Positions 26,864 through 38,971 of a stretch of DNA of 64,000 nt are shown piece after piece. Position 1 is the stretch's first letter, and each line of letters opens with the position of its first letter. Both the position numbers and the translations under genes were made by a program. Origin of the DNA: Hyperoplus lanceolatus (lineage: Eukaryota; Chordata; Actinopteri; Uranoscopiformes; Ammodytidae); assembly GCA_026929865.2 (NCBI GenBank), contig CM049410.1, forward strand, positions 22,544,501 through 22,608,500. The letters are read 5' to 3'. The notes below the pieces were generated by a model. The model saw only the letters and a program-made list of their open reading frames with translations, made no database searches and was not told where the DNA came from.

Positions 26864-27030
26864 TAATTTCAGTCTTTTTGTGGAATTGCACCTACTCGGA
26901 AAATATATAACTAAAATTTATATCTCATCCCTTTACTCTTCGGTTATTCCTGTTCCGTTGAACCCTCCTACTTTTCTGTCAAGTGAAGAAAGTTAAGAAG
27001 ACACGTGACATCGTCGGCCAATGGGGCAGC
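26864..27030 (-). promoter_or_regulatory. hoxb4a: hoxb4a proximal promoter with E-box and CCAAT motif
   Basis: A CACGTG E-box lies at 27002-27007 and a CCAAT motif at 27018-27022, about 140-160 bp upstream of the ATG. A TATAAAT-like word on the minus strand lies at 26916-26922. Mouse Hoxb4 is known to be driven by USF bound to an E-box and by NF-Y/YY1 at its proximal promoter, so this pair is the likely counterpart. The transcription start is not determined; the TATA-like word may be only AT-rich leader. Confidence 0.6.
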
Positions 27031-28850
27031 CCCAGGACGGACCCCGGATAAGGAAATAGGATTAAGCATATACACGGTCCCCGCACGCGCATCATCATAT
27101 GGCCTCAGTTTGTACGCATTCACAGTCTTACAGTACTCTCCCCTCTCCCTTCCTTCTCTCTCTCTCCCTTCCTTTCTCTATCTCTCCATCACATGTCAGC
27201 GTGCAGGCAGAGAATCACAACAATAACAAAGCGCTCCATCTGGGGAGCGCGCGCAACAGAGTACAGTAATAACAAGACTTGCAGTTTTTTTCTGTTGTTG
27301 CAAATAACCCTTTCCCCTAGTCACACTTGTGCCTGGAACTTCAAATAGAAACAGTAAAGCAAACGAGGGGAAAAAATGGGAAAGAAAGCGCTTGAGGGGA
27401 TTTAAAGTGGCGCCTCTGTGTATATATTTGGGAGTGTGTAGAGACGTGCTTGCCAAAAGCTTTTTTTTTTTCTTTTTTCTTTTGGTCTGTTCTTTCTAAA
27501 TCGCTAATAACGGGGAGTGGGAGAGTGGCCTGGGCTGCGCCACCACCCAGCAGCACCGTGTCAGAGATAAATCTGGCTTGTTTAGGATCGATAGAAAATT
27601 AATCAACTAATTCAGGTTACACGGCCCCCTAAATCACGCGCAGACCTTTGCATTAGGAACGAGACTCGAGCACCCTGCACCTCTCCTTTAAAACTAGAGT
27701 GGTGCTCCAACAGGCGCCTGCTCAACATTTACACTCGCCCTGCATGATAATACAGCCTCAGCTATAGGGGTTTGGCTCTGCATGAATATACAGGATTTAT
27801 TCCCCACCATTTTGAACACATATTAACATCCCTGGCATAGGAAGGCCATATGCCCATCCAGACTGTGTGTGGCGGATTGTGCCCTTGAGCCGTGCATTAC
27901 CGACCAAAGATACACAGCTCTTTGTTTTTCCTCCTAAAGGGAATTCATTAGCCCAGCCATGAACCGCTCATGTTAGCTGCCACAGTCTTTAAAAGATTCC
28001 TTTACCTATTTCAAATACTAAACCTAATATTTCAAAAACTAGAATACACAGTCTCTCACTTTTTACTGCCGTTAAACAGACCAGAAACATCATCAAACCA
28101 AGACCACTATCACACAGCACACATCACTGTAAATAATATTAATCGCATTATCACCAGTTTACATTAAACTCAAATTAATTCCAGTAAACCATCATGCTAA
28201 CTGTGAGTTAGATTGTGCAGCAAAACTAAGAACACAATCGTAATATTTTAAAACAGAAGAGAATGAAAGTGAGCTGATGTGTTGTGCACTTTCTGCAGTG
28301 TTTTGGTGGGGACTAAAGGTGCGTGCACACACACACAAACACACGAGCAGGATGATGGAGATATCCAAGTCCTTTGTTTCCAGAAAATTGACCGTCTCTA
28401 AATCGAAACCATAAAACCCCATCCCTACCTCCCTCCACACGCCCCCAACAGTAAAGGCGACCGCATCATTTTTCAACAAGACCAATAATAAATGAAAAAA
28501 AGTGTCCAATCCAACCTGAAGTTGGCCTTTAAAAAACTGCCAGGCGCTTTAATGATCGAAAAAAATAAGAAATAGAAAAAACCTTGGAGCTTAATCCACG
28601 CAGGCAGGCACTTCAAAATAACTTTAAATATAAGCACACCAATGCGGTCCGAAAATACATTAATTGCTGTATGTCCATGCTGAAAAAAATAACTAATTAG
28701 AATTTTGTTTAACCTTCACTGTTCAATTAAAAAAAGATTGTACAGAGGCCCGTGATGTATGAGCGCGTTCCGACCCAATGATAGCAGTTAAAGGCCTCTC
28801 ATCCCTGTGTTGTTGGATCCATCGTTGCCGTCGTGTATAAATCCACTATA
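27031..28850. other. Spacer between mir-10c and hoxb4a
   Basis: No ORF with a recognisable domain. The stretch 27120-27190 is CT-rich. The part 27590-27960 is repeat-free and GC-mixed, possibly regulatory. The rest is AT-rich. It would be part of the primary mir-10c transcript if that runs into hoxb4a. Confidence 0.6.
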
Positions 28851-28916
28851 TACTCCCCTAGAAGCGAATTTGTGATTGTTTTAATGATTTTTACACAAAT
28901 CCGGATCTACAGGGTA
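28851..28916 (-). ncRNA. mir10c: mir-10c precursor hairpin
   Basis: On the minus strand, 28916-28894 reads a miR-10 family 5p mature sequence beginning TACCCTGTAGATCC and ending GGATTTGTG, the mir-10c variant with G in the CCGGAT core. After a loop of about 20 nt, 28873-28851 reads the matching 3p arm, starting ACAAATTCG and ending CTAGGGGAGTA, which pairs with the 5p arm. The locus lies about 2 kb upstream of the hoxb4a ATG on the same strand, the conserved place of mir-10 next to Hox4. It should repress Hox and other mRNAs after transcription and be made from a hoxb4a/hoxb3a-linked primary transcript. The full stem probably extends about 10 nt beyond each end. Confidence 0.95.
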
Positions 28917-29032
28917 GATATAGAAGACAGTGGCTCTCTGGAGGAACGGGCTCACACCGCTCAAGGACTTTTATTGCTTTCATAAACTCCCTGTCGCGGC
29001 CACACCAATATTCCATCCATCTGTACAGTCTG

Positions 29033-29045
29033 TGACCCCTGACCC
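29033..29045 (-). promoter_or_regulatory. Perfect DR1 nuclear-receptor motif upstream of mir-10c
   Basis: On the plus strand the sequence is TGACCC, C, TGACCC, which on the minus strand is GGGTCA repeated with one base between. It lies about 117 bp upstream of the mir-10c 5p arm. DR1 sites are bound by RXR homodimers, RAR/RXR, COUP-TF or HNF4. Function is inferred from motif and position only. Confidence 0.4.
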
Positions 29046-29990
29046 GCTCACTGCTGCTGCGGGCATCTGGGAAGGCAACGTCAAACCCGCACTGTAAATC
29101 AAGCCCGAAGACTAACTTAATCATTCGGTCATAAAAACAAGGTGGTAATATTTAAAAGACGCATTTATTTTATTTCCTCTAGAAAACGTAAGGGGAAGTG
29201 GGAGAGAGAAGAGAGCACAGGTGTGCTAGAAGCCGCATTTAAGGATATTTTAAATGACGTGCCATATGCAGGTTTAAATGGCAAACAGCTCATTTAATCC
29301 TGAATACCAAAAATAAAGGCCTATCTTTTATTATAGTGGAAGTTGCTATACATTCGTATAGTTTTGATCATTTTCTCAGCTGTCACAATAACGAATGGAA
29401 TCAAACATTCATTATGACCCGGAATGGTTAAACATTATTTGTGATATTAGCAACGGTTAATTTTATCCTGTATGAGGTCAAATAGCCGACTATTATTTTA
29501 ATGCGAAGGGGAGAGAACAGGCCTTAGTCAGTCTTTTGTATTTCCTTTGTAAGAATTTTCAAAATTCCCTTTGCCAATTACTGAGTTTCCTACCACTCCG
29601 TTTAAATCGAATTGTTTTTATCCTAAATCAATCAAAATTATTCCCAAAACTTTCTGTCGTAATAGCTGCTCACCATCGAAGTAGAAAGAAAAGTTCTAAT
29701 TATCCAGAAGAAAATGAAAAAAAAAAACTTGGCAGCTCCAACCGTGGAGCGTTCTAACCGAATGAACACAATTTAATGAAAGAAAAGACAAATCGCTTGG
29801 CACGCGCGCTCCTATCAAAAATTGTTCCGAATGATCTGACTGAAGAATGGATGGACCGATGAATAAATGAATAAATGTCCTTTCACTTTGGTAAATGACT
29901 AGCACTCGGTCTCCAAAACTCTGATTTAACTGAATTAAAATCCGATCCGACCGACACACAAGAGCCTGCGCTCTATAAACCTTCTTAGTC

Positions 29991-30117
<127 letters not shown>

Positions 30118-30689
30118 AATACATAGGTCTTAATAATTCTTAATAAATAAATAAAACGAACAAACGAATAAATAAATCAAGGACAAAAACCACATGCTCC
30201 AGTTGAATTAAACTTGGCTGATTGGCCTTTTGAAAAAAACAACAACAGAAAGATAAATGATAATAATATATGTAAGTGGTGCTGACTCGTTTTGCATTCT
30301 GCATTTCATCTAGTTTCCATTTGTAAACGTGTTTTGCCTGTTGTATGCCATTTCTATCGGCTCCTGTGCTAGGCTACTGCTGCTCCCACATTGATTTTGT
30401 GACACTGACACTCCCTCCTTGCTGCAGGCAATATCGCTGTTCTCTGTTTTACTCTTAAAAGTTGTTCATACGTCACCACACCGGACGACCAAAGAGCACA
30501 ATGCATGGCTGGAGGGTGAGGCGTTGCAAACCGGTTCTTAAGTCTGCATCTTTTCCTTTTAAATTCGACATGGTCTTATTTGTATTCATTATTTTTGTCT
30601 TTATCTATGTTGTACTGTTTAGTTAACGCATAGCCTATATAACGGTGTAGTAGGCTATTATTGTAGCATAGGCTGCAGGTGTGGTATGG

Positions 30690-30960
30690 GGGCGTATTTT
30701 CTGTCACCTTGACCTCCCGCCTCGCTACGGGTCATCTCAGGTATCGATCAAGGTGTGTTGAGTCTGACTGAGGCACTTCCCTTCCCCGCTGTCAAGTTTG
30801 TCAGCAGCAGCCATTGAGTGGAGAGGGGGAGCCCATTGTTTCCGGGCCCAGGTAAAGGTCAATGTGCTAACCAAAGGGCTATCCATATACTCACAGGTAT
30901 TTACAACATGCACACAGGAAGAGAGCAGGGCACCGAGTGGGTTGGGATATCAACTATAGG
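30690..30960. promoter_or_regulatory. Candidate enhancer 2 kb upstream of mir-10c
   Basis: The block is free of simple repeats and carries many motif-like words: TCACCTTGACCT at 30710-30721 (a DR0 of half-sites), GGGTCA near 30729, CCCATTGTTT (SOX) near 30833, and AGGTAAAGGTCA at 30850-30861. It lies upstream of mir-10c and hoxb4a. This density is suggestive, but function is inferred. Confidence 0.35.
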
Positions 30961-33171
30961 CTAAATAAGACAGCAGCCGCTCCCTATTCGGTAGTAAATG
31001 CATTTTGCTCAAATGTATTCTTTTTTTAACATGCGAAACAAATCAAAAATGATTTATTTTGACCTTTAGTTTGATTTGATTATACATCCCAACATTTAAC
31101 ATTTATATTATGGAAAACCTCACTGACTGCCCCCCCCCCCCCCACACACCTGAAACACGAGATTGTCCCGTTTTGAAAGCACAAGCACACGATATAGGCT
31201 AACATAATAAATGAGTAAAATAAAATACACAATAGGGCTTCTCTGTGCTGTAACATTGTGATGTGATAAGATGACGTCTTCCGCTGAAGGCACAGGATGA
31301 CGTAGGCCTTTACAGTCAGTGGGGTGGGGAAAGGTCAGTAGATCTGAATTAAAAACACATGACTTTTATTGCGGGGTCAATTCCGTTTACAGCTACAACA
31401 GCAACACGCTCAGAACAGCCGATCCCTGACAGAGGTTTTTTGAAGGGAGGGGGGGTGAAATAAAAAGCAATACAATATTCAGGGAGCAGAAAGAGAGCCG
31501 GGCTGAATTAATAACTTTAAAGTACCATGCACTCACAATTGTAACGCCTTTAGCCTACTAATACATTTAGCGGGTCACAAACGCATTTGTTGTCGGTAAA
31601 AGCTGGTGCTGCAAAAAGAAATCACTGCATATCGCTCCCTGCTATAATTTTATACCATAAATTGTGATTCAACTTTGTCTAAAAAGGATTAAATACAACG
31701 AGTGTTAAGGTTTAGTCGTTGTTAAAGCCCCGGAGTCGTTTTATAACCAAGGAATAAATTGTGAGAATTAAGAACTGAATAGCTGGTGCAAGGCCTCTCA
31801 CACCGTAAGAAGCTAACGATAGACAAATATTTTATAAGGTCCTTTAAAAAGCATGTCCTAACAGAATGGCCACTTTATATTTTAGATTTCCATTTTCATC
31901 CTTTTTTTAAACCTAGGAGCCTAACACATTTCATTTAAATAGCACCGTTTCAGTGGCAGCAGGCAATGGCCACAATGACAAAAAAATGAACACATTGAAG
32001 GGTTAAACGGCTTCATTCTCTGCAGCGACCGGGCTTGTCAATGTCCTGAAATATTACCTAGGCGAGAAAAACGACGAAGAAGAGAAATGTGATTTTGCTC
32101 CTTTGTGCAGTTTGAAAAATACATCGGTGTCTATTGCACTGGTTATTGTCATGCAAAGCATCGGACAGAGAGAGAGAAATGATGTGCAGCAGGCCTGGCC
32201 CTCCATGTGGCAAGGGTTCATTTAAAGGTGTTTTTTTTCTATTGTGTGGACGCAAGGCTCGTAACTATGAGACTCAATGTCACAATACAGCAGCAGCGGA
32301 AAAAATACGAAATAACGACAAAAAAATGTGCAGAAAAATGCACTAGCGCCATCAAAAACACTGGAAATGAATATGACCGAAGAATCCAATACACGATTAC
32401 AAACGTGCATTAAACAGACGAAAACATTTGTATGCAGCTCTACTCAAAGCTTCTACAAATCCATTGTTAATGTGAAAAATGACGCAGAACATTTAAACTG
32501 GATGGTGAACACACATAGTCCAGCATCCGCACACAGCATGTGTGTTGTGTTGTCAGGAGGGCACACACACGATACATAAGACAGAATGAACCCGGAGCAT
32601 TTATTACACAGTCAGCTTATAATCAGAGAAAATGAACATTAGCAATCAGCAGAGGCAAACAAACAGCCCAAACCACTGGCGCTCATGTTGCCAACACGCC
32701 TCATACATACACCATGTGCGTGTTCATCCCCGGCACAATGCCACACATCTGGACCCACACTGATAAAACCACAGCACGTCTCACGCTGAGTCCAAACCAC
32801 TTGCCATTATTCTCAGTCCATTCTTACTCACTGCATCTCTCCTCAGAGGAAAATGGTATCACATGTAGGACATTTCACAAAAAAAAAAAAAAACGTCTTT
32901 GTAACTATTTTAGGAGTTTTTTTTACAGTTACATGGGCACAGCGAGACAGGAGATATTAATGGAGCTGTCTGCATTTCCAACAAGCCATGGGAAAGCTGT
33001 AGGCTACAACCATTTGCCCAAAATAAAGTCGAGTCAGTAGGGGAAAGTTGTCCGGAGTGACCTTTAACCTTCCACTGACCACGACCTCGCCTTCACCCTT
33101 AGCCATACATAGCATATAGTGTACGAGTGTGTGGCCCAAGCGAGGAAGCAAATACAACAAACCAAATTCTG

Positions 33172-33285
<114 letters not shown>

Positions 33286-33397
33286 GAAGACATTCATTGA
33301 TATTTGAACGTGTAAACTAAAAGCCAGCGTTAACAGGAAGATGCTAAATTAGGTGCACCATCCTAAATTAATTTCCATTAATGTGTGCATTGCACCC

Positions 33398-33616
33398 TGA
33401 TCACGCACAGCACCAGGTCTTCCCCCTTAGCGGGTTTTTTAAAAAAAATTTTTTTACCCACAATTACAAAAAGGGGGAAATGAGGGGGGGTGGTATAAAA
33501 AAAAAAAAAAAAAAAAAAAGAAAAGAAGGAGTTATTTTTATTCTGGGGGAGTAGAAACCTTTGGAAAGGGGCCCCCCCCAGTGTGCCCACTTGATCACGC
33601 ACAGCACCAAGTGTCT
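33398..33616. other. Suspicious inserted segment between two copies of a 23 bp word
   Basis: TGATCACGCACAGCACCA occurs at about 33399 and again at about 33592. Between them are stretched homopolymers (A, T, G, C runs, including an A run of over 20). This pattern is typical of a low-quality read end joined into an assembly. A real small duplication plus insertion is the alternative. Confidence 0.5.
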
Positions 33617-33835
33617 TAATTATGCCAACTAATTAAGCAGCATTAAAGGCAAGGGCGAAGGAAATGGACACACAGTTCAAATACCCACGGCGCAACGTTC
33701 ACGGCCTATAATCGATCAAAAGTATCAAATGATTATGATCCAAACTGTGTTAGAAAATGAGGGGTGAGGAGGGGTTCTGCGGCAGCTCCAGCAACACGTG
33801 GTCTCCCTGCCTCCCAGCATGTGCAAAGCACCTGC

Positions 33836-33943
<108 letters not shown>

Positions 33944-34706
33944 TATGCAAATGAAGCAGCTTCTACGAGGCGATTTCTATTTTCTGGGTACTCACTGCAG
34001 TTGGAGGTTCGGTTCGGTTCCGCCACTCATTCTCCTTCTGGTGTCGTCATCACGTGGTGTAAGCAGTTTTTTTGTCCAGTTATTTTTATGAGGTTTTATT
34101 TTCCTAGTTCTTGTTCTTGATATTAACATGTTGGCAGCAGCTGCGGTCCACTCTTATCTCTCCATACAGAGCAGCGTTCCTGCTTCAGCGTTCACTCCTC
34201 ACACCAACGGCTCTCTCCTTGCGATGCCACAGGTTACTTTTCTTTTTCATTTTGACTTCCTCCTCTTCTGGATTCTTCCTGATATCTACAACAAGAAAAA
34301 AAGAAGAAAAAAAAGGTCGCTGTCATTTCCGCGGTCACCCCCGCTCACATGCACGCACACAGGCACACGCGCAGCGCCGACGCAGACACCCCGGTCTCCG
34401 GTAAAGGGTAAACCAGACCAAATGAATCTGCGTTTAAATAAACGCAACAATACATTGTAATTAGAAGCAATTAAACGGCGACAATCCAGCGAAAACCAAA
34501 ACAACACGTCACCGTAAAACGTTGCGACACCAGTGGCCGGGGCGCTCCGTGCGTAAAAACCAACGACCAAAGCCGTGTTAAAGAGGAAAACCCCCTCACC
34601 GGTGGCCGCTGCCGTGTTTCCCGTTGTTAGAGAGAGCAGTTTGGGGCTGAGAAGGGACCGAGCAGGGCTGCTGTGGAGACTGTGGGCTCTTTAAGGCATT
34701 AAGTGT

Positions 34707-34818
<112 letters not shown>

Positions 34819-34941
34819 AGTGTGTGTGCATGGATTCAAGTTTTCAAATTAATCTACCAGTTTGGCACACTCTTTGTTTAACGGGCGAGGCGTGTCACCC
34901 CGCGTCCACGGTACACACATTTTAATATTGGTGAGACGCGC

Positions 34942-34958
34942 TGACCTCCCGTTCACCC
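34942..34958 (-). promoter_or_regulatory. Candidate DR5 retinoic acid response element
   Basis: The minus strand reads GGGTGA, ACGGG, AGGTCA: two consensus half-sites on the same strand with five bases between, the classic RAR/RXR DR5. It lies in unique sequence about 8 kb upstream of hoxb4a and 14 kb downstream of hoxb5a. Mouse Hoxb clusters have DR5 elements in this same interval (named DE and B4U) that carry retinoid control of several Hoxb genes. Identity with one of them is inferred from position and motif. Confidence 0.6.
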
Positions 34959-35138
34959 CGAGCACAGCCAAGTCCCCCCCTCCTCTCCCTGCCTATCCCC
35001 CCTCCCTTTTCCACACCCTTTCTTTCTGCCATTTCCACCTCTCCCTCACTACATTCTGTCCGTCATAGTAAATTGAGTTGGAGTCATTACTTTGAAGAAA
35101 AATGGCCAGTAGATGTGAAGGAGGGAGAGGGGGGTCTT

Positions 35139-35277
<139 letters not shown>

Positions 35278-35850
35278 TTTTTTTCAGTAGTTTCTTCCAG
35301 GATCATTTCTCCTTTTTTCTTTTGTTGTATAAATAAATGACACGCTGACATGTGAACCGCACCAACACTACAGAACGTTGAAGAACAATGTTTGGTTGAA
35401 TCAAATGTATTGTATTGCAGCCGTATATATAATATAATATCATCGTATAAATATAATATAATAGTCGTATAAACAGTAGTGTTTAGTGGGTCTAACAGGC
35501 TTTACGCAGCGTGGATCCGACCCAGAGGTATCAGGTGGATTTGTTAGGAGGATGTTATTTGACTCTCTGCAACCCGGGGGAGGGATTTTCTTATCGAATT
35601 AAGAGCAGCCATATGTCCACACTTGTCCCTACTAATTTATCCACTACTACTTTCAATTGTTGATACATGTTGTATATTGTTATAAATAGTAGCCTACATA
35701 AGAAACTAAAGTGACTTTCATTTCGGACGTTTAAGAAAGGCCCTGTACGCGGAAATACAGATTTACCAATGTATTGAATTCATTGTTTTGAACTCGGGAT
35801 GAACCTTTTTGACAAATACGGAATCTGTAACGTTGTTATTAACCCATTAG

Positions 35851-37164
35851 CAGTGGCGTGCACAGGTAGACCTGAAGTGGTGCTGAAGCACCTGCCCTTT
35901 TCCCCTGGCCCAATCAAGTGCCCTTTTGAAAAAAAATAAAAAATTAAAGTTTTTTTTTTTTTTTTTTTTACAGTGTATGTGGCCCATGCCGACATTGTCA
36001 TCTATAAATGCTCAACGATTAAAAACTTTTGACGATAATGCCCCAATAAATATGCCCCCCTCCTCCTCCTCCGCACACATTTCCTTTGTCAACGTGAACC
36101 TGCAGAGTGGACACAAACGGAGGCGCGTTGCCACAGCAGTTCACAGCTGCTGCTGCACACACACACCTACTCCCCGGCCTGCCCTGCCCCATCAGCGAGG
36201 TAACACATACATGAATGGAGTCAAGAGTGTATTGTTTGCCCCCTAAGCCTCAGTTTCCAAGCTATAACTTGCATTTATTTGTCTCTGTTATAAAGTAGCC
36301 TCTATCATGCAGCGCCACACAGCTGAGCATAAATTAGCTGACTGTCCTGCCCTCTGAGACCCACTGTTGTAAATTTGCAACATCTCTTGAAAGCTGTTTT
36401 GTAGTCATTTTCCAGGACTAAATGTACACAAATACTACATATTCCAGCACTCCAGACTATACAATGTATCAAATCACCAATTTTGGCGGGAAAATATTAA
36501 TATTGTAAGAACAGCAACATTTCAGATTCAAACAACATGGATGACTCCCACTGAGCTCCCAGCTCTCTCTGTTGGATCAATTTTAACAATTTTCCAAGTA
36601 AGTACTTGACCTTTAATATTTTTTTCCTGTATTGTAAAGTTGTTCTGTAACATATTACTTCAATAACCAAACTAAAAAAGTTAAATTTACATGATTTTCA
36701 GTGATTTCTTTTAATGTTGCAAAAACGCAACACTGAGCTTCAATGGGAGTCATTTTTCAAAACAAAAGGCCCAATCACTTATCATGAGTAAATTGTGTAT
36801 TCTTTTTTTTATTTATTATTTGTGTTTTAAGCTAAAGTTCACTAAAGTTTAAGGTATAAAGTTTTAAGTTTTATATAAAACTAAACAACCTTAAACTTTA
36901 GCCTAAAACTATAACACAAATACAAAACTTTTGTTTTGAAAAATTACTCCCATTGAATCCCAGTGTTGCTTTATAGTATAATAATTTACATTATACATGT
37001 GTGAGATCTGCAAAAGATAAAAAGTGTAACCCTAACCCTAGGCCAGGGGGGGATTTTGTACAAGTAACCTTAAAATGATTTGGTCATTCATCGATAGAAT
37101 ATATTGTGCCCTTTTTTTTTTTGCACTGAGCACCTGCCCCCGAAAATGTCTGTGCACGCCACTG
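35851..37164. mobile_element. hAT-like non-autonomous transposon, complete ends
   Basis: The ends are 15 bp perfect terminal inverted repeats, CAGTGGCGTGCACAG and its complement. They are flanked by 8 bp target duplications, CCCATTAG (35843-35850) and CCCATGAG (37165-37172), with one difference. CAG-type ends and 8 bp duplications define the hAT superfamily. The 1,314 bp interior has no transposase frame. It includes a 42 bp-arm hairpin at 36727-36969. Confidence 0.85.
36727..36969. repeat. Long inverted repeat inside the hAT-like element
   Basis: Arms 36727-36768 and 36928-36969 are complementary over 42 bp with three mismatches, and the AT-rich interior is also partly self-complementary. 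It may be a second foldback element nested in the hAT-like one. Confidence 0.8.
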
Positions 37165-37407
37165 CCCATGAGGCTACCTTTTAGGGGAGGACTAGGCCAG
37201 GCCACCTGTTTGCGTCAATAAACGGTATATTTATTGTCTGAATTATCATTTGGCTCCTCAGTGGCGACTGATTTGCTCTCCCATTCTGCCCCCTTCTCAT
37301 TTTAAACATTACGCATGGCTCCAACAATATGTTCCCACAGTGTTTTCCATCAGGAGATAACATTTAATGATTTAGCCACGATTTATCACGCTAGGAATTT
37401 CGATCAT

Positions 37408-37455
37408 TTGGTGGTCAAATAATATATATATTTGGTGGTCAAATAATATATATAT
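37408..37455. repeat. Tandem duplication of a 24 bp unit
   Basis: TTTGGTGGTCAAATAATATA plus TATA occurs twice back to back with no difference. It looks like recent slippage. Confidence 0.85.
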
Positions 37456-37839
37456 TTTTAACATCAATAACCTACAAGCTAGGCGATACTTTCCCCCCAC
37501 AATTGGTAACCCTGGTGTGAATACCCCGGGAATACAGAGTGAAACATGTTGCAGTATATTCCTCAACACATTAAACAGCGAGTTAGATGTAGAGCTATAC
37601 ATTTGGTTCGTTTCGTGTTCAAATGTATCTTATCTTATTAATAATAATATATATATATATTTGTTTAACTTCCAATTTACCTACAACCTAAAAGCAACTA
37701 TCTATTATTACTGCCCGACGTTGAAATAGAAGAAAGAAATGAAGTCTGGGGATACAGGGTCATGCAGAGCAGAAGGAAAAGGTTTGAAGCTTATTCCTCT
37801 TGGTTAGAAAAGTCAACTTGCCACGCATTAATCTTGAAG

Positions 37840-38050
37840 TGGAAAAATCAGATAAGGAGAGTCATATTTTTGGGATGGCTCACAGGATAAGGGCTTGTTA
37901 TTGACAGGGTTGTGTTGATAAGGCTGGGGGAAAGGAAGAGCTCTGCTTTGCTCAACTCCCTCCGTGAAATGGCCTGGGGAAATATAAATAGTGGCTAAAT
38001 AGTACAATAGTTTTCTCCAAGCATAAAACCACCACTTCAAAACAACTCAT
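37840..38050. promoter_or_regulatory. Candidate block with several GATA words
   Basis: GATAAGG-type words occur at about 37853, 37888 and 37918, with a TATAAATAG word near 37984. The block is unique-looking and adjoins a foldback repeat. GATA-factor binding is a guess from the motifs. Confidence 0.2.
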
Positions 38051-38113
38051 CCCTATGCACATACACACACGTGGGGCTCATTCGGATTGTTTTAAAGGTG
38101 GACTAAGCGATTT

Positions 38114-38268
38114 TGGAGAATGCTTGTTGTCAAAATCAGTGAAGATCTCCTCTTAATCAAGTGCCAAAACACAGCATATGCTCTGTAAACGGGCATGTTG
38201 CTACGGTGCCCCCTCCCTTTAAAAAAAAAAAAAAAGTAAAAAGTAATTTTGACAACAAGCATTCTCCA
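38114..38268. repeat. Foldback repeat with 23 bp perfect arms
   Basis: Arms 38114-38136 and 38246-38268 are perfect reverse complements with a spacer of about 109 bp that includes a 15-base A run. The left flank (GGTGGACTAAGCGATTTT) resembles the ends of fish MITEs. Confidence 0.75.
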
Positions 38269-38569
38269 GAAGCAGTAAGGAAAATATTATATTTCATTAT
38301 TCTTTTTCAATTCCAAACTTATTCGGACCAAGCCTTAATTGTTTCAGCAGCTTGTGTTAAAGGTTAATTGGATCGTTAATGAAAGGAATATGAGGCTACT
38401 TCTTTTGTTTTCTTCTCTCAGTGAGTTAGGCTATAGGCTAGGCTAAATATCAAACACATATCACATATCAAAGAAAATAATAATCAAAAGAAAATGTGTC
38501 CAAATGAAACACAAATGCTGGCGAGTGTGAACCAAATGTGTAGCCAAACACCTGCACTCCGACAGACTT

Positions 38570-38570
<1 letters not shown>

Positions 38571-38649
<79 letters not shown>
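38571..38649. repeat. CA microsatellite, 79 bp
   Basis: An uninterrupted CA run. Confidence 0.97.
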
Positions 38650-38651
<2 letters not shown>

Positions 38652-38949
38652 CCATGTCACCGAATACCTTCCGCCCTCCCGCCGCCTGCCCCTTCATGCC
38701 CCCTCCACCTCTCGCTCTGTACAGCGCAGCAGCTTTGTCTTTGTTCGCGGGAAAGGGAAGAGAAGGTCAGGCCTTCACCTCTCCTGTGCCTCCTGCTATC
38801 ATTCCTCTCATCTGTACCCCTCCCTCCCTCCCTTCTCTGCCTTTGACATACACACAAACTGCTCTGGAGTGGAGGAGTGAGTGACGAGAGGAGAGGGAAG
38901 GCGAGGGGAGGGGAGGCGAGGGCGGAACTCACGCACGACGGCGAACTTT

Positions 38950-38971
38950 TGACCCTTCAACTCCGTGAACC
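38950..38971 (-). promoter_or_regulatory. Cluster of three nuclear-receptor half-sites
   Basis: The plus strand reads TGACCC, T, TCAACT, CCG, TGAACC; on the minus strand these are three same-direction half-sites with spacers of three and one. It lies just beside a GC-rich, repeat-free stretch (38930-39070) between hoxb4a and hoxb5a. Regulatory role is inferred. Confidence 0.35.

Noticed and set aside
30710..30721. DR0 of TCACCT and TGACCT as a retinoic acid element
   Set aside because: DR0 is not a standard RAR/RXR spacing. Kept only as part of a candidate enhancer block.
37026..37042. Telomere-like CCCTAA repeats
   Set aside because: Only about two units, inside the hAT-like element. Too short to mean an old telomere.
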